A DNA stretch of 64,000 nucleotides. It comes from Nocardiopsis endophytica. Its GTDB lineage: Bacteria; Actinomycetota; Actinomycetes; Streptosporangiales; Streptosporangiaceae. The first letter of the stretch is position 1. Each line of letters opens with the position of its first letter. The notes beneath the pieces were generated by a model. That model ran no database searches. It was not told the origin of the DNA and saw only the letters and a program-made list of their open reading frames with translations. The stretch lies in NCBI RefSeq assembly GCF_027706725.1, contig NZ_JAQFWQ010000011.1, forward strand, positions 26,959 through 90,958, read 5' to 3'. Of this stretch, positions 7,727-14,790 are shown piece by piece. The position numbers were made by a program, and so were the translations under genes.

Positions 7727-8011
7727 ATGGAACACCCCCTTCTGATGCTCGATGCCGGAGCTGTGCAGGCTCGGGCCCGCCCTGACGGCGGCGGGTTCCT
7801 GCTGATGCTGGACCGCGCGGGCACGCATCTGTTCGTCCCTGCGTCCCGGGAAGCGGTCCCGGTGGTCAACGCCCTGGCGCGCTCGGCGGTGGTCCAGGTG
7901 GGGCAGACCAGTACCAAGACCCGGGCGGGCGCGTGGTGGCACCACTTCTCCCACCACACCAGCGTTGTACACGCCGTCCTGCAACCTCCACGGCACGGAG
8001 CACGAACCTGA
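7727..8011 (+). CDS. Hypothetical protein upstream of the replication gene
   Basis: A 94-aa protein starting at the ATG at 7727 (MEHPLLMLDAGAVQARARP). It has alternating beta-like segments (GGFLLMLDRAGTHLFVPASR) and a His/Trp-rich C-terminal part (GAWWHHFSHHTSVVHAVL). No family is recognised. A terminator hairpin follows 11 nt after the stop, so it appears to close the small transcription unit that begins with the UTRA gene. Confidence 0.5.
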   Translation: MEHPLLMLDAGAVQARARPDGGGFLLMLDRAGTHLFVPASREAVPVVNALARSAVVQVGQTSTKTRAGAWWHHFSHHTSVVHAVLQPPRHGART

Positions 8012-8022
8012 CACCCCGCTCT

Positions 8023-8058
8023 CCCCTCCCCCGCCCTCGGGGAAGGGGATCTTTTATT
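8023..8058 (+). terminator. Hairpin with T-run upstream of rep
   Basis: CCCCTCCCCCG (8023-8033) pairs with CGGGGAAGGGG (8038-8048) with one mismatch and a CCCT loop, followed by ATCTTTTATT. It looks like an intrinsic terminator. The 120 bp that follow hold the presumed rep promoter; no clear hexamers were found. Confidence 0.6.
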
Positions 8059-8181
8059 CGCACATCCTTGACCTGCGCGGATTTGAAACGACGACGATAG
8101 GCGATCCACTCGGGCGCTTTTGTTTGATACTGGAAGCGCGGGAAGGGAAACGCGTTCTTCGCGGAATCCGGTGGGGGTGCT

Positions 8182-9660
8182 GTGTCTTCTGGCGGCGTGA
8201 ATGCAATAAGTGGCAGGTGGGCGGAGGCGGCCCACAGGCGGATGGTCCGGGAGGATTTCCCCTCCTGGCGTTCGCAGGTGGAGCGGGTCGGGGGTTGTGT
8301 TCGGCCGGTTCGGGTGGCGGGGTCGGCTGCTGCGGCGGATTCGGCCTCGGGTGAGGTGCTGGCGGCGTTCTCCTCGCGGGATGCGCCGGATGGTGTGGTT
8401 TTGGTGGCGTGCGGGGACCGGCGGGCGTCAGTGTGTCCGGCCTGCTCGGAGCGCTACAGGCGGGACCTGTGGCATCTGGTGGCCTCGGGCATGCGGGGGC
8501 GCGACGGCGCCTCGGCCGACGACGCGGTGCCCGGGACGGTCGGGGCGCATCCGAAGTTGTTCGTGACGCTGACCGCTCCCAGCTTCGGGCCGGTTCACAC
8601 TGCGCGGGGCGGGGCGTGCCGTCCGCGCCGGTCGGGTGCCAGGTGCGTGCACGGTCGGCCGGTGGGCTGCGACCTGGTGCATGAGGCGGACCACCGGGTG
8701 GTGGGCACGCCGATCTGTCCGGAGTGCTGGGACTACGCCGGGGCCACGCTGTGGAACGCCCACGTCGGTGAACTGTGGCGGCGTACCCGGATCGCGGTGG
8801 GGCGGGCGCTGGCTCCGGCGGCCTCGGCGGCGCTCGGGCGCCGGGTGACCGTCCGCGAGGTTGACCGGCTGTTGCGGGTGTCCTACGTCAAGGTCGCCGA
8901 GTACCAGCGGCGGGGGCTGGTGCACCTGCACGCGGTGGTGCGCCTGGACGGAGTCGATGCCGACGACAGGGGCGCGGTGGTGGCGCCTCCGGCCTGGGCC
9001 ACGCCCGCGCTGCTGGCCGATGCCGTCCGCTCGGCGGCTTCCTTGGTGTCCTTCCCCCTGCCCTCCCCGGACGGGCAGCTGCGCTCGTGCGAGTGGGGCC
9101 CGCAAGCCGACGTGCGGGACGTGACCGCCACCGGTGAGGACGACCCGGCGAGGATCGCCGCTTACCTCGCGAAATACGCCACCAAGACGGCGGCCGACAG
9201 CGCCCCGGCGGCGCTGGCGCACCGGCTGCGGCGTCTGGACCTGCCCGGCCTGGTCGCGAAGGTGGGGCCGCACCTGGCGCGGATGGCGGCCACCGCGTGG
9301 GCCCTGGGCGGGCGCCGCGACCTGGCGCACCTGGGGCTGCGTCGGTGGGCCCACACGCTGGGCTACCGGGGCCACCTGGCCACCAAGAGCAGGCGGTTCA
9401 GCACGACGATGGCCGCGCTCCGGAACCTCCGGCGGACCTGGCGCGCCCGCCAACGCGTGGAACAAGGCGGGGCGGACCCGTGGGCGCAAGCCGCGACCGG
9501 GGACGCGGTGCTCCTGGGCCAGTGGTCCTACGCCGGGTCGGGCTACACCGGCCTGGCCGATGCGGACCTGGCGGCGGGCATCACCGCCGACCTGGAACAC
9601 GCCCGACAGGAGTACCGCGAGCTGATAGCGCGTGAGGCCGCGCTGGCGCGTGAGCTGTGA
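8182..9660 (+). CDS. RepSA-like replication initiator
   Basis: A 492-aa protein of the replication initiator family of pSAM2 and related actinomycete integrative elements (rolling-circle type). Visible marks are a CPACSERYR zinc-knuckle-like motif near residue 92, the strand LFVTLTAPSFG near 130, the metal-binding HLHAVVRLDG (HxH) near 250 and a YLAKYATK motif near 330 that would carry the nicking tyrosine. The GTG at 8182 with a GGTGGGGG ribosome site is used. It would nick the element's origin to allow replication of the excised circle. It sits upstream of xis-int, separated by a repeat-bearing gap of 326 bp. Confidence 0.85.
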   Translation: MSSGGVNAISGRWAEAAHRRMVREDFPSWRSQVERVGGCVRPVRVAGSAAAADSASGEVLAAFSSRDAPDGVVLVACGDRRASVCPACSERYRRDLWHLVASGMRGRDGASADDAVPGTVGAHPKLFVTLTAPSFGPVHTARGGACRPRRSGARCVHGRPVGCDLVHEADHRVVGTPICPECWDYAGATLWNAHVGELWRRTRIAVGRALAPAASAALGRRVTVREVDRLLRVSYVKVAEYQRRGLVHLHAVVRLDGVDADDRGAVVAPPAWATPALLADAVRSAASLVSFPLPSPDGQLRSCEWGPQADVRDVTATGEDDPARIAAYLAKYATKTAADSAPAALAHRLRRLDLPGLVAKVGPHLARMAATAWALGGRRDLAHLGLRRWAHTLGYRGHLATKSRRFSTTMAALRNLRRTWRARQRVEQGGADPWAQAATGDAVLLGQWSYAGSGYTGLADADLAAGITADLEHARQEYRELIAREAALAREL

Positions 9661-9986
9661 GGCGCACCTGGGCCCCGGCGGCGCTTACGGGGGAATCCGC
9701 GCGCGAAGCGCGTCCACTCCTCTCCGTGCCCGGCATGGCGCTTGTCCGGCGGCCCCGGCCACAGAGCAGGAAACACAGTCGCGCGAAGCGCGTCCTATGC
9801 GCCTCGGCGCCCGCCGGGCGAAGGGGTGGGTGGTCGGGGGTCTGGCCTGTGGGCCGCCCGCCGCGCGCCCGTCAACCTGGTGGAATGGAATTCCCGATTT
9901 TTGTTTGGCCGTTTTCGGCCGCTTTTCGTGGCCCGTGGATGGCCCGTGGCGAATGGCTCTGAGTCGGTTTCTGTGGAGGTGGGGCG
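9661..9986. other. Intergenic region with repeated CGCGCGAAGCGCG motifs
   Basis: No gene is supported. The 16-bp sequence CGCGCGAAGCGCGTCC occurs at 9700-9715 and 9780-9795, exactly 80 bp apart; its hairpin core also forms part of 4477-4503. The right part is relatively AT-rich (TTTTTGTTTGGCCGTTTTCG around 9898-9917) and likely holds the xis-int promoter. A GGAGGTGGGG ribosome site at 9975-9984 serves xis. Confidence 0.6.
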
Positions 9987-10184
9987 TTGAGTGAGGATGG
10001 GGCACTGACCGTGGCCGATATGGCGCGGGAGCTGGGTTTCAGTCGCCGGACGGCGTACCGGTGGCTGCGGAACGGAAAAGGGCCGCGAACGTTCATCTCC
10101 CCTGGTGGGCACAAGCGGATCCGGCGGACGGATTTCATAGAATGGGTGAAAGACAGGCAGCTAGACGAAAGGAACGGCGAATGA
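9987..10184 (+). CDS. xis: Excisionase-type helix-turn-helix protein
   Basis: A 65-aa protein with one MerR/excisionase-type winged helix: LTVADMARELGFSRRTAYRW, then the GPRTFISPGGHKRIRRTDFIEW wing (positions about 8-55; the stretches are quoted in part). It starts with TTG after a strong GGAGGTGGGG ribosome site. Xis proteins bend DNA at the attachment site and drive integrases toward excision. Its stop overlaps the integrase start (ATGA at 10181-10184), the usual xis-int coupling of actinomycete integrative elements. Confidence 0.85.
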   Translation: MSEDGALTVADMARELGFSRRTAYRWLRNGKGPRTFISPGGHKRIRRTDFIEWVKDRQLDERNGE

Positions 10185-11683
10185 GCGGAGCGGCGCAGGA
10201 TATTCAGTTCTGGGAGGTCCGCAAGCGGGCCAACCGAAAAAAGCCGTGGGAGCTGCGGTGGCGTATCGACACGGTGGAGAAGTCACGTTCATTCCTGACG
10301 AAGGAACTGGCGAACAACCACAAGACGGCGCTCCACCGTGCGGCGCGGGCCGGTGAGCGCTTCTCCACCGTCACCGGTGAGCCCGAGTCCTGGGCCGCCT
10401 CGCGGGAGTCGGTGTGGTCGCTGCTGCGCTCCTATGTGCGCCACGCCTGGGCTGACACGTCCTCGGGCAACACCCGCCGCACCATCGGTGACAACGTCGC
10501 CCGCCTGGCGCTGGCCTCACTCGATGACGCTGCGGTCAAGCGCTGCGCGGCCCCGGCTCCGGCCTGGCGGGTGCGCAAGGCGGTGCACGCGGCGCTGGCC
10601 TTCCGCATCGACGCGGGAGCGGAGAAGGCAGAGGACCGGGTGGTTCCGCCCGACCCGGCCTCGCTGTCGGAGCTGGACCGCGAATGCCTGGCCTGGCTGG
10701 AAAAGGTCTCCCTGCCCGTGTCGGACGCGGGCTCGGAGAAGGGGGCGCGCCAGGTGCTGGACCGCTCGGCCATGCGCGCCGACAGCAAAGGCCGGGTGGC
10801 CGGTGACACGCTGCGGCGTCGGCGCGGGATCTGGTCCAACGCCCTGGACCACGCCGTTGCCCGGGGGCTCATCGGCGCGAACCCGATCGCGGGGGTGCGG
10901 ATGCGGCGGGCGCGCTCGGCCGATGCGGTCAACCCCCGCACGGTCCCCGACTACCAACAGGCCTCCCGCCTCATCCGGGCGCTGATGGACAGCGGACGTG
11001 AGCGGGACGGCTACCTGTCGGTGTTCTTCGCCACGGCCTACCTGGCGGGCACGCGCCCGGGGGAGACGCGGGGCATACGGGTCCAGGACATCGTGTGGCC
11101 GGAAGACGTGCGCGACCCTGAGGCCGTGCCCGGGTGGGGCGTGCTGATGGCCTCGGGGTCGCGTACCGAGGTAGCCGGGCGCTACACCGACGACGGGGAG
11201 CACGGGGAGGACCGCGAGCTGAAACAGCGCGCCGCCGACGACGTGCGGCCGGTGCCGCTGTGCCCGGAACTCGTCGCTCTGCTGCGGGGCCACCTGGCCC
11301 GGTACGGCACGGCGCCGGACGGGCGGCTGTGGTGGCACGCCTCCCCGCACGGTGAGCACGACGTGTTCCCGGGCAAGCTGTACCGGGCGGCCTGGTCCCG
11401 GGCCCGCAAGGCGGCGCTCACGCCCTCGGAGCTGTCGCTAGGGGTCGCCTCCCGCCCCTATGACCTGCGGCACGGGTGCGCCTCCTGGCTGCTGTACACG
11501 GGGGTCCCCGCCCCTGAGGTCGCCCGGCGCCTGGGCCACACGGTGGAAGTGCTCATGCAGACCTACGCGCACTGGTTCACCGGCCAGACCAACGCGGCCA
11601 ACGCCAGGATCGATGCGGCTCTGGAAAAGGCCGGGCCCCTCACGGGCCACCACGACGAATCCGGCGCCCCGGACGGGCGTTGA
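10181..11683 (+). CDS. int: Tyrosine recombinase (element integrase)
   Basis: A 500-aa phage-type integrase: N-terminal arm-binding part, SAM-like core-binding domain (about 70-260) and catalytic domain (about 280-470). Active-site marks are Arg in YLAGTRPGETRG, the DLRHGCASWLL box (Tyr replaces the first His of HxLRH, as in many actinomycete integrases), RLGH, and the nucleophile Tyr in MQTYAHWF. The ATG at 10181 overlaps the xis stop. The gene ends 35 bp before the right attachment core, typical of int-next-to-attP layout. The flanking sequence implies that its target is a CRISPR repeat. Confidence 0.92.
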   Translation: MSGAAQDIQFWEVRKRANRKKPWELRWRIDTVEKSRSFLTKELANNHKTALHRAARAGERFSTVTGEPESWAASRESVWSLLRSYVRHAWADTSSGNTRRTIGDNVARLALASLDDAAVKRCAAPAPAWRVRKAVHAALAFRIDAGAEKAEDRVVPPDPASLSELDRECLAWLEKVSLPVSDAGSEKGARQVLDRSAMRADSKGRVAGDTLRRRRGIWSNALDHAVARGLIGANPIAGVRMRRARSADAVNPRTVPDYQQASRLIRALMDSGRERDGYLSVFFATAYLAGTRPGETRGIRVQDIVWPEDVRDPEAVPGWGVLMASGSRTEVAGRYTDDGEHGEDRELKQRAADDVRPVPLCPELVALLRGHLARYGTAPDGRLWWHASPHGEHDVFPGKLYRAAWSRARKAALTPSELSLGVASRPYDLRHGCASWLLYTGVPAPEVARRLGHTVEVLMQTYAHWFTGQTNAANARIDAALEKAGPLTGHHDESGAPDGR

Positions 11684-11713
11684 TGCAGGTAGCGGGGTCG
11701 CATCGGCGAACAG

Positions 11714-11863
11714 GCCACATCCCCGCGTGCGCGGGGAGCACTCCCCGGCCTCGTCGGTGTACACGTGGGCGTTGGGACCATCCCCGCGTGCGCGGGGAGC
11801 ACCACCGCCCGTGATATCAGGGGCCGGATTCACCGGGACCATCCCCGCGTGCTCGGGGAGCAC
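11714..11863 (-). CRISPR. Leader-proximal half of the split CRISPR array
   Basis: Repeats at 11714-11741 (first five bases replaced by element sequence), 11775-11802 and 11836-11863 (one mismatch, GCTCGGGG for GCGCGGGG), with two 33-nt spacers. The repeat is the same as at 3086-3285. By repeat orientation it is transcribed leftward from the leader at 11864. With the left half it forms one array of six repeats and five spacers once the element is removed. Confidence 0.93.
11718..11729. repeat. Right attachment core (attR)
   Basis: CATCCCCGCGTG, identical to 3274-3285. Left flank CAGGCCA is element sequence; right flank CGCGGGGAGCAC is the second half of the CRISPR repeat. Confidence 0.8.
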
Positions 11864-11940
11864 CCTCACCGGCCTGGGGTGATTCACCAAGCAACTTCTT
11901 GGTTTGAACCACTTTACTGATCGGTCCGCTCTGTGGCTCG
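11864..11940 (-). promoter_or_regulatory. Probable CRISPR leader
   Basis: AT-rich compared with its surroundings (GATTCACCAAGCAACTTC and on) and directly next to the last repeat on the side expected for leftward transcription. The first part, CCGGCCTGGGGTGATTCA, resembles the sequence next to the isolated repeat at 31412-31439. Confidence 0.55.
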
Positions 11941-12441
11941 TTAACCGAAGATGTTCCACCAGCGGCGCTTGCGCTTCGCTTCGGCCTCGCGTTCGGCCTC
12001 CCGCGCGCGCTCGGCGCGCCTCTCCTCCGCCTTGCGCAGGTCGGCCTTCCTCCGCTCGCGCCATTCGGCCACGATCTCTTCGACGTCGAAGGGCATCATG
12101 TTCAGCGGCGGGCCGCCGGTGTGGAACTTGACCGTGCGCACGATCTCCTTGTTGATCTCGGCGATGATCCGGCGCGCCTCGTCCTCCGTGCGGGCCCCCA
12201 CCGCCGCGGCCCGCGCGTCCTCGGCCTCCTTGCGGACGCGCAGTGCCGGGGGCAGCGGCGCCACCCCCTCCTCCTCGGTCTTGCGCCGGACCCACCACAG
12301 GTCGTCGCGCGGGCGGTCGATGTCCGGGATGGGCTTGCCCGCCCCCGGCAGGTCGTCGAACTCCCCGCGCTCCATCGCCTCGCGGACCTGCTGGTCCGCC
12401 CAGGACTCCCACTCCATGCCCGCGGGCTTGCGCTCGGCCAT
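11941..12441 (-). CDS. DUF1992 (DnaJ-C28-like) protein
   Basis: A 166-aa protein with the DUF1992 / DNAJC28-like conserved domain at its N-terminus: WADQQVREAMERGEFDDLPG, AGKPIPDID and DDLWWVRRKTEEEG are the characteristic pieces (residues about 14-60). The C-terminal 50 residues are a highly charged Arg/Glu/Ala helix, ending RRWWNIFG. The domain's function is not established; it is a widely conserved cytosolic protein. The gene is divergent from the TetR gene, and the 30-bp palindrome at 12495-12524 lies between them, so it is a possible TetR target. Its end touches the CRISPR leader. Confidence 0.85.
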   Translation of the reverse strand: MAERKPAGMEWESWADQQVREAMERGEFDDLPGAGKPIPDIDRPRDDLWWVRRKTEEEGVAPLPPALRVRKEAEDARAAAVGARTEDEARRIIAEINKEIVRTVKFHTGGPPLNMMPFDVEEIVAEWRERRKADLRKAEERRAERAREAEREAEAKRKRRWWNIFG

Positions 12442-12494
12442 GCCGCTCCCCCACCTCCGTGGTCAGCCGGGTCCGGGCACCGGTTCCGCGCCCG

Positions 12495-12524
12495 ACCTTC
12501 ATGATACGTCTGTATCATGAAGGT
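12495..12524. promoter_or_regulatory. 30-bp palindromic operator
   Basis: ACCTTCATGATAC, centre GTCT, then the exact complement GTATCATGAAGGT. Thirteen-bp perfect arms between the divergent DUF1992 and TetR genes fit a TetR-dimer binding site. Confidence 0.8.
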
Positions 12525-12584
12525 GCGCCAGACCGGCACCACCCCCCGGAAGAGTCCGGAGACCCCCGAAAGGAGCGCACGCCC

Positions 12585-13205
12585 GTGCCCAGGACCGTCG
12601 ACCACGGACAGCGGCGGGCCCACATCTGCAACGCCCTGGTCCGCACCGCCGCGCGCGACGGCCTGCACGCGGCCACCATGCGGTCGGTGGCCGCCGAGGC
12701 CGGGGTGTCGCTCCGCCTGGTCCAGTACTACTTCGAGACCAAGGCCGGCCTCCTGCACGCCGCCCTGCTCCACCTCGAAGAGCGCAGCCACCGGCGGTGG
12801 AACGAACGGCTCGCCGCCCTCCCCTCCCCCGCCTCTCCCCGCGCGCGCGTCCACGCCTTCGTCGCCGAAGCAATTCCGGACGACGACGACAGCCGCGTGT
12901 TCCATCTGCTGTGGACCTCGTTCGCCGTTCTGGCGATGACCGACCCCGCACTCGCCGAGCAGCCCTTCGTCTCCGGCCCGGAACGCCTGGAGCGCCAGCT
13001 GACCGACCTGCTGACGGAGGCCCACGCGGACGGCGCCCTCCCCACCGACCAGGACCCGGCGCTGGAGGCGACCCGCCTGCTCGCGGTCACCCACGGCCTG
13101 GGCACGGACGTCCTCACCGGGCGCCTCACCCCTCAGCGCGCACTCGTCGTCGCGGGGTACCACGTGGACCGGGTGTTCGGCGCGCGCAGCACGACCGACA
13201 CGTAG
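12585..13205 (+). CDS. TetR-family regulator
   Basis: A 206-aa TetR protein. The N-terminal helix-turn-helix is at residues about 10-55 (ICNALVRTAARDGLHAATMR, VAAEAGVSLRLVQYYFETK), followed by an all-helical ligand/dimer domain. The GTG at 12585 is used, with an AAGGAG-like ribosome site upstream; a longer frame runs into the operator. The perfect 30-bp palindrome 60 bp upstream indicates autoregulation and perhaps control of the divergent DUF1992 gene. The amidase at 13267 follows 61 bp downstream and may be co-transcribed. Confidence 0.88.
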   Translation: MPRTVDHGQRRAHICNALVRTAARDGLHAATMRSVAAEAGVSLRLVQYYFETKAGLLHAALLHLEERSHRRWNERLAALPSPASPRARVHAFVAEAIPDDDDSRVFHLLWTSFAVLAMTDPALAEQPFVSGPERLERQLTDLLTEAHADGALPTDQDPALEATRLLAVTHGLGTDVLTGRLTPQRALVVAGYHVDRVFGARSTTDT

Positions 13206-13266
13206 AGGAGGCACAAGCCCGCCCCCGCCCTCCCGCCCCTCCGGAGCAGGGCGGCATGATTCCCCC

Positions 13267-14733
13267 ATGCACGACACCCACCCCCCGGCCGGAGCCGCCC
13301 GAGACGAGCACGACGACGCACTGCACTGGACCGGAGCCGCCGAGCTGGCGCGCATGGTCCGGGAGCGGCGGGTCTCGGCCCGCGAGGTCGTCGCGGCGCA
13401 CCTGGACCGGATCGCCGCCGTCGAGCCGCAGGTGAACGCGGTCGTGACGGTGTGCGCCGACCGCGCGATGGAGGAGGCCGCCGCCGCGGATGAGCGCCTG
13501 GCCTCGGGCGCCGCCCCCGGCCCCCTGCACGGGCTGCCCGTCGCGGTCAAGGACACCCACGCCGTGGCGGGGGTGCGCACCACGCTCGGCTCCCCGGTCT
13601 TCGCCGACCACGTCCCCGACGCCGACGACCTGGTCGTGGAGCGGATGCGCGCCGCCGGGGCGATCGTGGTCGGCAAGACCAACGTGCCCGAGTTCGCCGC
13701 CGGGTCGCACACCTTCAACCCGGTCTTCGGCACGACGCGCAACCCGTACGACCCCTCGCGCTCCGCCGGCGGCAGCAGCGGGGGCGCGGCGGCGGCGCTG
13801 GCGGCCGGGCTGGTCCCGGTCGCCGAGGGCTCGGACATGGGCGGGTCGCTGCGCAACCCGGCGTCGTTCACGAACGTGGTCGGGCTGCGCCCGTCCCCGG
13901 GCCGGGTGCCGGCGTGGCCGTCCGCACTCCCCTGGGAGACGCTGTCGACGCCCGGCCCGATGGGGCGGACCGTCGCCGACACCGCGCTGCTGCTGTCGGT
14001 GCTCGCCGGGCCGGACCCCCGGGCACCGATGGCGCTCCAGGACCCGGGCACGGGGTTCGCCGACCCGGAGCCGGGCGGGGTGCGCGGCGCGCGCGTGGCG
14101 GTGGCGCCGGACTTCGGCGGGCTGCTCCCGGTCGAACCCGAAGTGGCGGAGATCGTCACCCGGGCCGCCGGGACACTGGAGCGCCTCGGCGCCTCGGTCG
14201 AGGAGGCGCTGCCCGACTTCTCCGGGGCGGACGAGGTCTTCCGGACGCTGCGGGCCTGGCAGTTCCATCTGACGTTCGGCCCGGTGATCGAGGCGCATCC
14301 GGGCAAGGTCAAGGAGTCGGTCGTGCGCAACGCGGCCGAAGGGGCGGCGCTCACGGGTGAACAGGTGGGGCGCGCCAAGGAGGGCCTGGCGGGCCTGTAC
14401 CACCGCCTCCGCGTGTTCTTCGAGCGCTACGACCTGCTGCTGCTCCCGGTGAGCCAGGTTCCGCCGTTCGACGCCGGGCAGGAGTACCCGTCGCAGGTCG
14501 CGGGCCGGCCGATGGGCGACTACCTGGAGTGGATGGCGTCCTGCTACTGGGTGACGGCGACCGGGTGCCCCGCGCTGTCGGTCCCGGGCGGGTTCACGCC
14601 GGACGGACTGCCGGTGGGTGTGCAGATGGTCGGGCCGCACCGGTCGGAGCGGCGCCTGCTCGGCCACGCCGCGGCGTTCGAGGCGGCGACGGGGCATGGG
14701 AGGCTGCGTCCGCGCCTAGGATCCACGCCTTGA
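13267..14733 (+). CDS. Amidase (amidase-signature family)
   Basis: A 488-aa amidase-signature hydrolase. The Ser-cisSer-Lys triad is visible: Lys95 in LPVAVKDT, the cis-Ser in the GGSSGG loop at about 168-173, and nucleophile Ser194 in GSDMGGSLRNPAS. Length is normal. These enzymes hydrolyse amides such as indole-acetamide, peptides or drug-like compounds; the substrate is not evident. The catalytic lid of GatA (for tRNA-dependent amidation) is not specifically supported, and no gatB/gatC are adjacent, so it is not called GatA. It probably shares a transcript with the upstream TetR gene. Confidence 0.88.
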   Translation: MHDTHPPAGAARDEHDDALHWTGAAELARMVRERRVSAREVVAAHLDRIAAVEPQVNAVVTVCADRAMEEAAAADERLASGAAPGPLHGLPVAVKDTHAVAGVRTTLGSPVFADHVPDADDLVVERMRAAGAIVVGKTNVPEFAAGSHTFNPVFGTTRNPYDPSRSAGGSSGGAAAALAAGLVPVAEGSDMGGSLRNPASFTNVVGLRPSPGRVPAWPSALPWETLSTPGPMGRTVADTALLLSVLAGPDPRAPMALQDPGTGFADPEPGGVRGARVAVAPDFGGLLPVEPEVAEIVTRAAGTLERLGASVEEALPDFSGADEVFRTLRAWQFHLTFGPVIEAHPGKVKESVVRNAAEGAALTGEQVGRAKEGLAGLYHRLRVFFERYDLLLLPVSQVPPFDAGQEYPSQVAGRPMGDYLEWMASCYWVTATGCPALSVPGGFTPDGLPVGVQMVGPHRSERRLLGHAAAFEAATGHGRLRPRLGSTP

Positions 14734-14790
14734 CGGCGTAGATTCGGATGTCCCGTTGAACGGAATCCATCCAGCGGGCGGGGCGGTGGC

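Larger units (their letters stand above)
3274..11729. mobile_element. 8.44-kb integrative element inserted in a CRISPR repeat
   Basis: The segment is bounded by the 12-bp direct repeat CATCCCCGCGTG at 3274-3285 and 11718-11729. It holds an integrase gene next to the right end, an overlapping xis, a RepSA-type replication gene, an XRE/TPR regulator, a UTRA protein and several small ORFs, which is the gene style of actinomycete integrative elements of the pSAM2 type. No FtsK/SpoIIIE-like transfer gene is visible, so it is probably not self-conjugative. Deleting one core copy plus the interior joins GGACCATCCCCGCGTG to CGCGGGGAGCAC and restores the exact CRISPR repeat. The boundaries are read directly from sequence; the mechanism is inferred. 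Confidence 0.88.

Noticed and set aside
8068..8131. TTGACC and GATACT as rep promoter elements
   Set aside because: Neither has a properly spaced partner hexamer.
13267..14733. Amidase called as GatA of the tRNA-dependent amidotransferase
   Set aside because: No gatB or gatC neighbour and no GatA-specific features were seen; kept as a general amidase.
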